From contig VFYV01000002.1 of the NCBI GenBank assembly GCA_016871395.1, forward strand, positions 1-64,000: a stretch of 64,000 nt of DNA, in the 5' to 3' direction. The DNA comes from Actinomycetota bacterium. GTDB taxonomy: Bacteria > Actinomycetota > Acidimicrobiia > Acidimicrobiales > Ilumatobacteraceae. Under the pieces are notes generated by a model. It saw nothing but the letters and a program-made list of their open reading frames with translations, did no database searches and was not told the DNA's origin. Made by a program: the position numbers and the translations under genes. Positions 33,448-41,855 of the stretch are shown here, in pieces (positions within the stretch are counted from its first letter, which is position 1; the number at the start of each line of letters is the position of its first letter).

Positions 33448-35625
33448 ATGACTGTCGCCGACCACGAGCAAACCACCGCACAGGGCATGGAGACGCACCA
33501 CACGTTCTGTCGGTTTTGCCACGCGAGTTGCCCCATCGAGGTCGACGTGGCCGGCGGGCAAGCGGTGTCGATTCGTGGAGTCCCCGAGGACCCGCTTTTC
33601 GCCGGTTACACCTGCATCAAGGGTCGCCAGATTCCCGAGCAGATGACGCACCCCAGTCGTCTGCGTTCGTCGATGCGCCGCCGAGCCGATGGGACCTTCG
33701 AGGAGATCTCGTCGCGAGATGCCATGGACGCCATCGGTGCCGAATTGAAGCGCATTCTCGACACCTACGGTCCTCGGGCCATCGCGTCGTACACCGGAAC
33801 CGGCGGCTACCAGAACTCGCTCGCCGTCCCCGCCGCGCGCGCCTTCCATCAGGGTCTCGAATCCCCCTCGTTCTACACGTCGGTCACCATCGACCAACCG
33901 GCCAAGGCCACTGCGCCGTTCCGCGTCGGCATCTGGGAAGCCGGCTACCACAACTTCAGCGATGCCGACGTGTTGTTGGCCATCGGATACAACCCGATGG
34001 TCTCCAGTTTCTCGCCGGTGGGCGGTCTGCAAGGAACCAATCCGTACGTGGTGCTGCGCGAGGCGAAGAAGCGCGGCATGAAACTCATCGTCATCGACCC
34101 GCGCCGTACCGAATTCGCCACCCAAGCCGACATCCACCTGGCCCCCAAGCCCGGCGAGGACCCCACCTTGATGGCCGGCATTTTGAAGGTCGTCATCGAC
34201 GAGGGCTTGTTCGATCACGAGTTCTGCGAGAAGTGGGTGGCCGATCTGGAGCAACTGGCCGCCGCCGTGGCGACCTTCGATCTGGCTTACGTCTCCAAAC
34301 GGTGCGACGTTCCCGCCGACGACATCGTGGCCGCCGCCCGTATGTTCGCCACCGCCGGAAAGGGAACCAGCGGGACCGGAACCGGCCCCAGCATGGCCCC
34401 GCACTCCAGCCTCACCGAACACCTCTCCATCGTTCTCAACACCATCTGTGGGCGTGTGAACCGAGAGGGTGACACCTTGGAGAGCGGGTACTTCCTGTAT
34501 CCCGAGACCCCGCGACGAGCCCAGGTGCACGCCGCGCGTCCGCCGGCCACCGGCGCGAACCAACGCGTACGAAACCTGCGCGGCATTCGCGGGGAAATGC
34601 TCACGACGGCACTGGCCGAGGAGATCCTGAACGAAGGCGAGGGCCGTGTGCGGGCTCTCATCGTCAGTGGCGGCAATCCGGTGGTGGCCTGGCCCGACCA
34701 GGAACTCACCATCAAGGCGATGGAAGACCTCGAGTTGCTCGTCGTCATCGACCATCGCATGTCAGCCACCGCCGAGTTCGCCGACTACGTGATCGCACCG
34801 ACTCTGTCGCTCGAGCGTGCCGACGTGCCCCACCTCATGGACCGTTGGTTCCGAGCGCCCTACACCAACTACACCGAGGCCATCACCCCCCGCATCGGCG
34901 ACGTCATGAACGAGTGGGAGGTCTTCTGGGAATTGGCCCGCCGCCTGAACTCACCGTTGCCCCTCGCCGGTGGCAACGCACCGATGGAACGCCTCCCGAG
35001 CGATGATGAGATGCTGGATCTGGTGTACGCCGGATCCCGCATGCCCATGGACGAGGTGCGACGCAATCGCATGAAGGTGCACCCCGACAAGGCCATGGTC
35101 GTGCAGGCCGCGGATCCGACCTGTACGGCCAAGTTCACCGTCGCTCCCGACGACATCGTCGATGAGATGCGCTTGGTCGTGACCGAGGGAGATTCGGCCG
35201 CCGCTCTCGGCGTCGATCCCGCGACGTACCCCTTCCGTTTGGTCAGTCGCCGTTTGAGGCACGTGCTGAATTCGTTCGGCTCGGAGTTGTCGGTGCTCGG
35301 GTCCAAAGGCAGCACCAACCCCGCCTACATGAATCCCGACGACATGGAGCAGTACGACCTGGCCGACGGTGATCTGGTGGAGATTTCCAGCCCACGAGCC
35401 TCGTTGCAAGCGATCGTGGAGTCGGCGCCCGACGTGCGCCGAGGCGTGATCTCCATGGCCCACTCGTGGGGAGGCTCCTCACTCACCGATGAGAAAGTGC
35501 GCGACATCGGCACGCCGACCAGTCGGCTGGTTTCGGTGGACAAGGGCTACGACTTGGTGAACGGTATGGTGGTCCAGAGCGCGATTCCCGTTCGCATCAG
35601 CGCGCTCGAGCAAACCAACCGCTGA
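33448..35625 (+). CDS. Molybdopterin (bis-MGD) oxidoreductase, formate dehydrogenase-like
   Basis: 725 residues from ATG 33448, with GGGGGG before it. The N-terminal [4Fe-4S] ligands are C21-x2-C24-x3-C28-x27-C56. It continues with GTGGYQNS, DVLLAIGYNPM, VIDPRRTEFATQADIHLAPKPGEDPTL (MGD binding) and a C-terminal molydopterin-dinucleotide domain (SRRLRHVLNSFG). At the usual metal-ligand region (about 145-160: SFYTSVTIDQ) no Cys or Sec is present, so classical formate dehydrogenase activity is doubtful. It has no twin-arginine signal, hence cytoplasmic. It heads an operon with the selenoprotein candidate and an epoxide-hydrolase-like gene. Confidence 0.9.
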   Translation: MTVADHEQTTAQGMETHHTFCRFCHASCPIEVDVAGGQAVSIRGVPEDPLFAGYTCIKGRQIPEQMTHPSRLRSSMRRRADGTFEEISSRDAMDAIGAELKRILDTYGPRAIASYTGTGGYQNSLAVPAARAFHQGLESPSFYTSVTIDQPAKATAPFRVGIWEAGYHNFSDADVLLAIGYNPMVSSFSPVGGLQGTNPYVVLREAKKRGMKLIVIDPRRTEFATQADIHLAPKPGEDPTLMAGILKVVIDEGLFDHEFCEKWVADLEQLAAAVATFDLAYVSKRCDVPADDIVAAARMFATAGKGTSGTGTGPSMAPHSSLTEHLSIVLNTICGRVNREGDTLESGYFLYPETPRRAQVHAARPPATGANQRVRNLRGIRGEMLTTALAEEILNEGEGRVRALIVSGGNPVVAWPDQELTIKAMEDLELLVVIDHRMSATAEFADYVIAPTLSLERADVPHLMDRWFRAPYTNYTEAITPRIGDVMNEWEVFWELARRLNSPLPLAGGNAPMERLPSDDEMLDLVYAGSRMPMDEVRRNRMKVHPDKAMVVQAADPTCTAKFTVAPDDIVDEMRLVVTEGDSAAALGVDPATYPFRLVSRRLRHVLNSFGSELSVLGSKGSTNPAYMNPDDMEQYDLADGDLVEISSPRASLQAIVESAPDVRRGVISMAHSWGGSSLTDEKVRDIGTPTSRLVSVDKGYDLVNGMVVQSAIPVRISALEQTNR

Positions 35626-35642
35626 CGAGAGAGGCCAAGACG

Positions 35643-36152
35643 ATGGCGAGACTGGAAGTTCCCGACGGAGAGGGCCTGGAAGCTCATCGCCTCTGGGCGC
35701 TGGCACCCCACATGGGGGCGGGCATGGCCGCCATGAGCGAGGCCGTGTACGTGAAATCGAGCCTGAGCATCAGGGAGCGCGAGGTGGCCCGCATGCGGAT
35801 CGCCCAGCTCAATCAGTGCGTTGTTTGAATGAACACTCGCGCCGCATCGGCGATGCGGCAAGGACTCGATGACGAAGCGTACAACTCGGTTCAGCATTAC
35901 CACGACCACCCGAACTTCACCGACCGCGAACGACTCGCCGCCGAATACGCCGAGCGCTTCGCCATCGACCACACCGCCGTCGATGACGACCTCTGGAATC
36001 GTCTGCGAGCGCGATTCAGCGACACCGAGCTTTTGGAGCTCACCGTGACCATCGGTTTCTGCGTCGGCATGGGACGCGCCTACCAAGTACTCGACATCGC
36101 CCGCGATTTCGACGTGCTCTGGAGCAAGGAACCGCCGGCGGCGAACAGTTGA
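35643..36152 (+). CDS. AhpD/CMD-like protein with in-frame TGA, candidate selenoprotein (CxxU)
   Basis: 169 residues if TGA 35826-35828 is read as selenocysteine. Upstream codons give EREVARMRIAQLNQCVV; downstream, in the same frame, MNTRAASAMRQGLDDEAY follows. Relatives have CxxC here, so TGA replaces the second Cys: C59-V-V-U62. Only ATG 35643 has a ribosome-binding site (GAGAGG); the ATG right after TGA has none. A perfect 8-bp stem with a GGC loop starts 12 bases after the TGA, as a bacterial SECIS should. The rest (FTDRERLAAEYAERF) is normal for carboxymuconolactone decarboxylase/AhpD-like thiol peroxidase partners. Alternatives are a nonsense mutation or read error. Needs SelA/SelB/SelC/SelD elsewhere. 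Confidence 0.8.
35841..35859 (+). promoter_or_regulatory. Putative bacterial SECIS stem-loop
   Basis: GCCGCATC-GGC-GATGCGGC is a perfect 8-bp stem with a GGC triloop. The loop starts 20 bases after the TGA, inside the range known for SelB-binding SECIS elements, and its first two bases are G. It lies within the reading frame, as bacterial SECIS elements do. Confidence 0.72.
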
Positions 36153-36189
36153 GCCCCCGTCGGCTGCAAAGAGTGAGAAGGAGATCACC

Positions 36190-36561
36190 ATGAATCCACT
36201 GGAAACGGTCAACGCATTCATCGCCGCTCTCGAGCGCCTCGACGTGGATGCCGCCTGCGCCCTCGTCGCTGACGGTTGCGAATACGACAACGTTCCTTTG
36301 ATGAAGGTGTACGGACCCGAGGGCATAAAAAGTGTCCTCGGGCCGATGTTCGGCGACTGCACCGAAGTCGACTGGGTCGTGCATCGCGAGGCCGCCAGCG
36401 GCTCCACCGTGTTCAATGAGCGCACGGATCGATTCAAGATGTCCTGGGGCTGGTTGGAGTTGCCGGTCAACGGCGTGTGGGAAGTGGTCGACGGCAAGAT
36501 CACCCTGTGGCGCGACTACTTCGACGCACAGAGTTACTTCAAACAGCTGCCCGGTTCCTGA
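36190..36561 (+). CDS. Limonene-1,2-epoxide hydrolase-like enzyme
   Basis: 123 residues, ATG with GAAGGAGA upstream. The SnoaL/NTF2-like cone carries all residues of the limonene-epoxide hydrolase site: Tyr32 and Asn34 in EYDNVPL, Arg78 and Asp80 in NERTDRF, and Asp109 in WRDYFD. These activate water for one-step epoxide opening. The short length is slightly under the known enzymes, mostly at the N-terminus. It is the third gene of the operon with the oxidoreductase and selenoprotein candidate, 37 bases from the latter. An epoxide made by one of the neighbouring P450s is a natural substrate, which is inference. Confidence 0.85.
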   Translation: MNPLETVNAFIAALERLDVDAACALVADGCEYDNVPLMKVYGPEGIKSVLGPMFGDCTEVDWVVHREAASGSTVFNERTDRFKMSWGWLELPVNGVWEVVDGKITLWRDYFDAQSYFKQLPGS

Positions 36562-36567
36562 GCGGAA

Positions 36568-37272
36568 TCATTTGCCGAGATAACTCGCCTCGATCAAACT
36601 GCGATCGTTGCGCAACGAGGCGGCATCACCCTCGATGACCAGTTCTCCGTGGCTCATGACGTACGCACGATCGGCCACCTGCAGGGCCATGTGAACGTGC
36701 TGTTCGACCAGTAACACGCCGGCACCGGTCTCATCGGCGATCTGTCGCAAGATCGGCAACAGACGTTCCACGATGATCGGCGCGAGACCCAGACTCATCT
36801 CGTCCACCATCAGCAACCTCGGGCTGACGGTGAGGGCCCGGGCCATGGCCAGCATTTGCTGTTCGCCACCGGACAGCAAACCGGCTCGACGGTCCTTGAT
36901 GGGCTCGAGGGCCGGGAAATAGCCGAGGGCCTTCTTCAAATCGGCCGCCCCCTTGGCCGCACCCAATCGCAGGTTTTCGGCCACGGTCAGTTGGTAGAAG
37001 AGCGCACGACCCTCGGGCACGTGAGCGAGACCCTCGCGAGCCAACAAGTGAGGACGACGACCCTGAACGGACTTGCCGAACACCTTGATGTCTCCCGAGA
37101 TGACGGGCACCAAGCCCGACGCGGTGAGCAGAGTTGTGGTTTTTCCGGCACCGTTCGGTCCGAGCAACGCGACGACTTCACCTGGGTTCACGGTCAGGTT
37201 CAGGCCCCGAACCACCGACACACCGTTGTAACCGGTGTTGAGGTTTTCGATCTGCAGCAAAGCATCCATCAC
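36568..37272 (-). CDS. livF: ABC transporter ATP-binding protein, LivF-type
   Basis: 234 residues; GTG 37272 or ATG 37269 may start it, as both overlap the end of livG. Walker A is GPNGAGKTT, the signature is LSGGEQQMLAMARAL, and Walker B is LLMVDEMSLGL, followed by the LVEQHVHMALQVADRAYVM switch region. Together with livG, the fused permease and the binding protein it forms a branched-chain-amino-acid-type (HAAT) importer. In actinobacterial catabolic regions such importers often carry aromatic or other carboxylate substrates instead of amino acids. Confidence 0.93.
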   Translation of the reverse strand: MMDALLQIENLNTGYNGVSVVRGLNLTVNPGEVVALLGPNGAGKTTTLLTASGLVPVISGDIKVFGKSVQGRRPHLLAREGLAHVPEGRALFYQLTVAENLRLGAAKGAADLKKALGYFPALEPIKDRRAGLLSGGEQQMLAMARALTVSPRLLMVDEMSLGLAPIIVERLLPILRQIADETGAGVLLVEQHVHMALQVADRAYVMSHGELVIEGDAASLRNDRSLIEASYLGK

Positions 37273-38027
37273 TGACCACCCTCTTTCGCGCTGGAGCCCA
37301 GGTACGCCTCGATCACCTTGGGATCACGTTTGATTTGCGCTGGCGTTCCCTCAGCGATCTTCACACCGAACTCGATGACGTAGATGTAATCACAGACTTC
37401 GAGCACCAAACCCATGTCGTGGTCGACAAGGAAAATGGTGAGGCCGGCGTCGATGATCCGCCGCAGACGACGACCCAACTCCTGAGACTCCGCGGTATCC
37501 AAACCCGCGGCCGGCTCGTCCATGCACACCAGGTCGGGGCGGGCTGCCAACGCGCGCGCCGCCGACACCAACTTGCGCTGACCCTGACTGATCTCGTTCG
37601 GATACCTGTCAGCCAGGTCGCCGATGCCCAGAACATCGAAGGCAAAATCCACCCCGTCACGGTCACGCTTTCGTCCGGGAACCACCAGATCGAGGAGGAA
37701 ATTCTTGACGGTCTGACGCTCGGCAGCCACCTGAACGTTTTCTTCGATGGTGAGGTCGTCGAACAACTCGAGCGACTGCCACGTGCGACCAAGTCCGAGA
37801 CGAGCCCGCGAATGCACCGGCAGCGCGTTGATTTCCTGACCATTGAACTCGATACGGCCGGTCGTGGGAACGAAGCCGGTGATGCCGTCGATGAACGTGG
37901 TCTTACCGGCACCGTTGGGGCCGATCAGACCGACCAACTTGCCCTTCTCGACCGTGAGATCGACGTTGTTGACGGCGCGCAAACCGCCGAACGTCACCGA
38001 CATTCCCGTCGTCTGAAGAAGACTCAT
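37269..38027 (-). CDS. livG: ABC transporter ATP-binding protein, LivG-type
   Basis: 252 residues. Walker A is GPNGAGKTTFID, the signature is ISQGQRKLVSAARAL, and Walker B is LVCMDEPAAGLD. The C-terminus (VIEFGVKIAEGTPAQIKRDPKVIEAYLG) is typical of LivG. The start overlaps the permease stop in ATGA and the end overlaps livF, so the three are tightly coupled. It hydrolyses ATP with LivF at the cytoplasmic face of the importer. Confidence 0.93.
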   Translation of the reverse strand: MSLLQTTGMSVTFGGLRAVNNVDLTVEKGKLVGLIGPNGAGKTTFIDGITGFVPTTGRIEFNGQEINALPVHSRARLGLGRTWQSLELFDDLTIEENVQVAAERQTVKNFLLDLVVPGRKRDRDGVDFAFDVLGIGDLADRYPNEISQGQRKLVSAARALAARPDLVCMDEPAAGLDTAESQELGRRLRRIIDAGLTIFLVDHDMGLVLEVCDYIYVIEFGVKIAEGTPAQIKRDPKVIEAYLGSSAKEGGQ

Positions 38028-40243
38028 GTGGATCCCTCCCGCTGGGATGCTTCGACCTTACTTCGTTCGGCCATGGCTTTCTTTCGGACGGCTTTGTCGA
38101 TCTGTCTCTGCTTGACGAGCCGGGGTGCACCGGCCAGACCCTCGGGGTTCTGCACCGCCGTGATGATGAGACCGACACCACCGATGAGAGTGGCGTATCC
38201 CTGGTCGAGGTGAAGGATGTTCTCCAAAAAATTGAAGTTCAGTCCGTTGGGGGCGACGATCCCGGCCACCACCGCGCCACTCACCGACGCGATGCCTCCG
38301 AGGTAGGCGAACGACAGAAAGGTGAGCGAGGCGAACGCTCCGAAATACTGCGGGGTCACCGACCCGAAGCGGTAGCCGGACAAGGTTCCACCCAGACCGG
38401 CGACGAAGGCGGCCAGTCCAAAGGCGAGGATTTTGGTGCGAGCCACGTCGATGCCAACGGCGGCGGCGGCACGCTCATTGGAACGTACGGCCAGGAGCTG
38501 ACGACCCGTGTTCGAACGGCGTACGTTCACGACCATCAAACACAAGATGATCACGAAGACGAGACAGATGACGCCGAACCAGGCGTTGGGCGGAATATCG
38601 TCGCGCCCCTTCAACCCAGCCACCCTCAGCAGGGTGTTGTTCGGGCCGAAGTCCTTGCCAGCGATCTCCGGCGGTTTCACCGGAAGGGCACCGACTTCCC
38701 CGGCGAAGGTCTTGTTCTTGAAGATCAATTGCTCGATCGCCACGGCGACCGACAGTGTGATGACCGCCAAATTGACGCCCCGTAATCGAAGGGCCGGTAT
38801 GGAGACGACCACTCCGAAGATGGCCGCCACGAATGCTCCGATGATTGGTGCGAGCGGGAATGGCAAATCGTCGAAGTACTTCGACATGAAGAATCCCGCC
38901 GTGCCGGCGATCGCCATCTGAGCCAACGAAATCTGACCCACGAAACCGACGAGCACCACCAAAGACAGAGCGATGACCACTGCCACCAACGTGTTGATGG
39001 TCGATTGTCGCCACTCGTAGTTCCAACCAAAGAGAAGCGCCAGGACCACGATCGACGCGACGATGGTGAACGGAATCACGTTCTTCGGAGCACTCGCGAA
39101 CGGCATCTTGCCAACCGATACCGAACCTCGAACCGGCAAGGACTTTCCGCGCAGGTACATCGCCACCACGACCACGAAGAACGGCAGTGCCTGGGTGAGC
39201 CCGGCGGTCGGAAGAACTCCTTTGGGGAACCAGGTCTGCGCGCCTTGGTACTGGATCCAACCCTGAAGCATCGCGATACCCACTCCCGCGGCCACCGTGA
39301 GGCCGAACGAGGTGAAGTTGGCCAGCAAAGCAGCTCCCAGGGCGGGCACGATGAGAAGCGGAATGGTGATGGTGTCGAGGTTGGTGATCGGCGAGGCCAA
39401 GATGCCGAGCAAACCGGCGATGAGCGTGGACAGAACCCAATTCGCGCCAGCCAAGAAGTCGGGAGAGAAGCCCAAAACGATGGCGCCCTTTTCGTTCTCA
39501 GCGGCGGCTCGAGTGGCCAGACCGAATCGCGTGAACTTGAAAAGCGCCCACAAACCGACCGCGATGACGGTCACCACGATCACGAGGAACAACTGGTTCT
39601 TGGGAACGATGCCCAATTCACCCGGAAGGTCGATTTTGCCCTTGGGGAGCGGGAAGGGAACGCCGGTTTTGGCCAGTTCACCGAAACGAATCCGGATGAA
39701 CTCTTGCAAGACGACGAAGAGTCCAACTGACGTCACGACTTTGGCCAGGACCGGCGCATTACGAAGAGGCTTGAATATGGCGAAGTGGAGGAAGAGACCC
39801 AGTAACACCGCAACCACCAACGCCAAGACCACGGCGGTAGCCGTGGTCAGCCGGTCTCCCGGCAGGTCGATGGACGTCGGCCAGTTGGGAAGGTCGAGAT
39901 ACTTGCCTTCATCTCTGAACCAGTTGACCGGAATCTCGATGAGCACGAACGGATTCGGCAGCGGCGGAACGTACAACCGGCCTTCGACTTTGAACCCGTA
40001 GTACCAATAAGCGACGAAGACGGTGATCACGCCGTTGGCGAAATTCACCACTCCGGAGCCACGGAAGGTCAGTACCACGCCCAGAGCGACGGCCGACATG
40101 AGTGCACCGGTTCCGATGTTCGAAAACATCGGTGCCAACTGTTGCGCGTCCCACGCGTAAAGAATCGCGAACAATGCAATGACGGTCACGATGCCGACGG
40201 GCAACTTTTGCTTTTTCACGAAGGCTTTGGACGATTGCTCCAT
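38024..40243 (-). CDS. Fused branched-chain-type ABC permease (LivH-LivM)
   Basis: 739 residues with about 18-20 hydrophobic helices. Residues 1-360 are LivH-like: GALMSAVALGVVLTFRGSGVVNFANG, and KFTRFGLATRAAAENEKGAIVLG, the EAA-like coupling loop. Residues 400-720 are LivM-like: VVIALSLVVLVGFVGQISLAQMA, and RSNTGRQLLAVRSNERAAAAVGID, the second coupling loop. The two permease genes, usually separate, are one reading frame. The C-terminal tail of about 30 residues is charged. The gene follows the binding-protein gene, with a strong hairpin between them. Confidence 0.9.
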   Translation of the reverse strand: MEQSSKAFVKKQKLPVGIVTVIALFAILYAWDAQQLAPMFSNIGTGALMSAVALGVVLTFRGSGVVNFANGVITVFVAYWYYGFKVEGRLYVPPLPNPFVLIEIPVNWFRDEGKYLDLPNWPTSIDLPGDRLTTATAVVLALVVAVLLGLFLHFAIFKPLRNAPVLAKVVTSVGLFVVLQEFIRIRFGELAKTGVPFPLPKGKIDLPGELGIVPKNQLFLVIVVTVIAVGLWALFKFTRFGLATRAAAENEKGAIVLGFSPDFLAGANWVLSTLIAGLLGILASPITNLDTITIPLLIVPALGAALLANFTSFGLTVAAGVGIAMLQGWIQYQGAQTWFPKGVLPTAGLTQALPFFVVVVAMYLRGKSLPVRGSVSVGKMPFASAPKNVIPFTIVASIVVLALLFGWNYEWRQSTINTLVAVVIALSLVVLVGFVGQISLAQMAIAGTAGFFMSKYFDDLPFPLAPIIGAFVAAIFGVVVSIPALRLRGVNLAVITLSVAVAIEQLIFKNKTFAGEVGALPVKPPEIAGKDFGPNNTLLRVAGLKGRDDIPPNAWFGVICLVFVIILCLMVVNVRRSNTGRQLLAVRSNERAAAAVGIDVARTKILAFGLAAFVAGLGGTLSGYRFGSVTPQYFGAFASLTFLSFAYLGGIASVSGAVVAGIVAPNGLNFNFLENILHLDQGYATLIGGVGLIITAVQNPEGLAGAPRLVKQRQIDKAVRKKAMAERSKVEASQREGST

Positions 40244-40305
40244 GTCACTCCCCTGAACGCTCTCGCGAGCGAAACCCCAATGATCGGATCGAACGATCCA
40301 AGCAC

Positions 40306-40335
40306 GAGGGTGCGGGGATGACTCCCCGCACCCTC
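40306..40335 (-). terminator. Strong hairpin between binding protein and permease genes
   Basis: A perfect 12-bp stem (GAGGGTGCGGGG with CCCCGCACCCTC, six-base loop) sits 37 bases after the binding-protein stop. No T-run follows, so it is more likely an mRNA-stabilising or partial attenuating hairpin, allowing more binding protein than permease, than a full terminator. Confidence 0.6.
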
Positions 40336-40371
40336 GACGCGGAACACCGTTTGATTACGGCTGATCAGTGA

Positions 40372-41757
40372 TCAACCGGCGAGAGCGGCCATTTCCTCCA
40401 CGGGATTGATGGCCTTGCCGTTGTAGCCGTCCAAAATGGACACGTACTCGGTGCCCTGCTGCTGCTGGATACCGATGGAGAATCCGCACAACGACGGGAA
40501 GGTGGGATTGCCACCGCACTTGAAGTCGCCCACGCCGGCCCACATCGGTCCGACGAACGCCTTCACGTCAGCACGCAGCGACTCACTGTCCAGCGAACCG
40601 CCATTCATGAACTGAACCAACGTCATCAAGGTCGCAAAAGTCGGACCGGCGAAACCGGTGTACTCCGGATTCTCGATGCCCTCTTCCTTGGCATAGGCGA
40701 AGGCGGCGTCGATGTAGGAATCCAGATCGGGATTACCGGGGATCTCGTAGGCGAAGCCGTAACCGCCGAAGTACCAGCCATCAGGCAGGTCGCCCTCCTC
40801 ACCGACGGACTTCAAGTGGTCCTGCATCGGAACTCCGAAGCACAACCCCGTGGTGACGACCGTGGTCGTGATTTCGAGGGTCTTGATGGCGTCGTAGATG
40901 CCGATGCATCCCTGGACGGTGACGAGCGGGTAGAAGACGTCGGCCGTGGCGGCTCCCGACGACTGAATGGCGGTCGCCATTTCGGTTGCCCCGGCCGTGT
41001 CGGGCACGGGAACGCCGGTTACTTCTTCGACTCCGAACATTTCCAGGATCGGCTTGGTCAGCGCGGTGAACGCGATGGTGCCGGCCGCGTTGTCCTGGTA
41101 GACGACCGCGACCTTCTTGACTTCCTTCCCCTCGAGTTCCGGGACGTACTTTGCGGCGAAAATCGCCAAACCTTGGACCACACCCGGTGAACCAGGTGTC
41201 AGCGCGAAACCGTCGGAGGCAAGGAACTCGGGAGTCGTCACTGGGTTACCGATGAAGACCGGCTTCTTGTCCTTCAAGGTGTCGAGCAAGGGCTGGTTGC
41301 CCGAAAGCATCGTTCCGGTGATGACGGCCTGGACCTCGTCATTGGCCAACATCTCCTGACCACACTTCAGACCGTCCTCTTCCTTGGTTACGAAGCACTT
41401 CACGAGCTCGATGGGACGGCCACCGACTCCGCCGAGGTAGTTGTTGATGAACCACACCGCAGTGTCGATTCCGAAGGTCGCTTCGGGAAACGCCGGTGTG
41501 CCACCCTCCTGGTTCACGAAACCGACCTTGATCGGATCGCCGGAGGCGGCGCCGCCGGGTCCACCGGTGTACGCCAAGCTGACATCGATCGAGCTCTGTT
41601 GAACCGGCAGGTCGTCGCTCGGCGCCTCAGACGTGGGCGCCTCAGACGTGGGCGCCTCGATCGTCGGCGCCACACTTTCATCGTCCTCGCTGCAGGCTCC
41701 CACGAGCAGGCCAAGGACGGCCAAGCCCGCGACGAATCTGATCTTGTTACTTCTCAC
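40372..41757 (-). CDS. Substrate-binding lipoprotein of HAAT-type ABC importer
   Basis: 461 residues, GTG start with AAGGGGG upstream. The signal peptide ends in the lipobox LLVGAC (Cys22). A short linker follows with three direct repeats of EAPTS, encoded by tandem repeats at about 41628-41662. The periplasmic-binding-type I fold is indicated by PIKVGFVNQEGGTPAFPE, the YQDNAAGTIAFTAL hinge, and four or more Cys later in the protein that may form disulfides. It captures the transported compound outside the membrane. Similarity to amino-acid binding proteins is of the fold only; ligand not identifiable. Confidence 0.91.
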   Translation of the reverse strand: MRSNKIRFVAGLAVLGLLVGACSEDDESVAPTIEAPTSEAPTSEAPSDDLPVQQSSIDVSLAYTGGPGGAASGDPIKVGFVNQEGGTPAFPEATFGIDTAVWFINNYLGGVGGRPIELVKCFVTKEEDGLKCGQEMLANDEVQAVITGTMLSGNQPLLDTLKDKKPVFIGNPVTTPEFLASDGFALTPGSPGVVQGLAIFAAKYVPELEGKEVKKVAVVYQDNAAGTIAFTALTKPILEMFGVEEVTGVPVPDTAGATEMATAIQSSGAATADVFYPLVTVQGCIGIYDAIKTLEITTTVVTTGLCFGVPMQDHLKSVGEEGDLPDGWYFGGYGFAYEIPGNPDLDSYIDAAFAYAKEEGIENPEYTGFAGPTFATLMTLVQFMNGGSLDSESLRADVKAFVGPMWAGVGDFKCGGNPTFPSLCGFSIGIQQQQGTEYVSILDGYNGKAINPVEEMAALAG

Positions 41758-41855
41758 TTTTCCCCCTTATCAGACCTCCCGCGGCGGCAGGTCCCCCTCC
41801 GTAGACTGGCACAAGACCGACATTTGGTCAAACGCGAAAGCACGGACAATCGTGG

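Noticed and set aside
35829-36152. Separate second gene starting at ATG right after the TGA
   Set aside because: It has no ribosome-binding site, lacks the N-terminal half of the AhpD-like fold, and is in frame with the first part across a CxxC-aligned TGA followed by a SECIS-like hairpin.
40306-40335. Rho-independent terminator separating the importer into two operons
   Set aside because: The stem is strong but no T-run follows leftward, so read-through into the permease gene is expected.
41628-41662. Tandem repeat in the binding-protein gene as mobile or CRISPR-like repeat
   Set aside because: It encodes an EAPTS linker of a lipoprotein; three short in-frame copies only. No CRISPR array is seen anywhere in the window.
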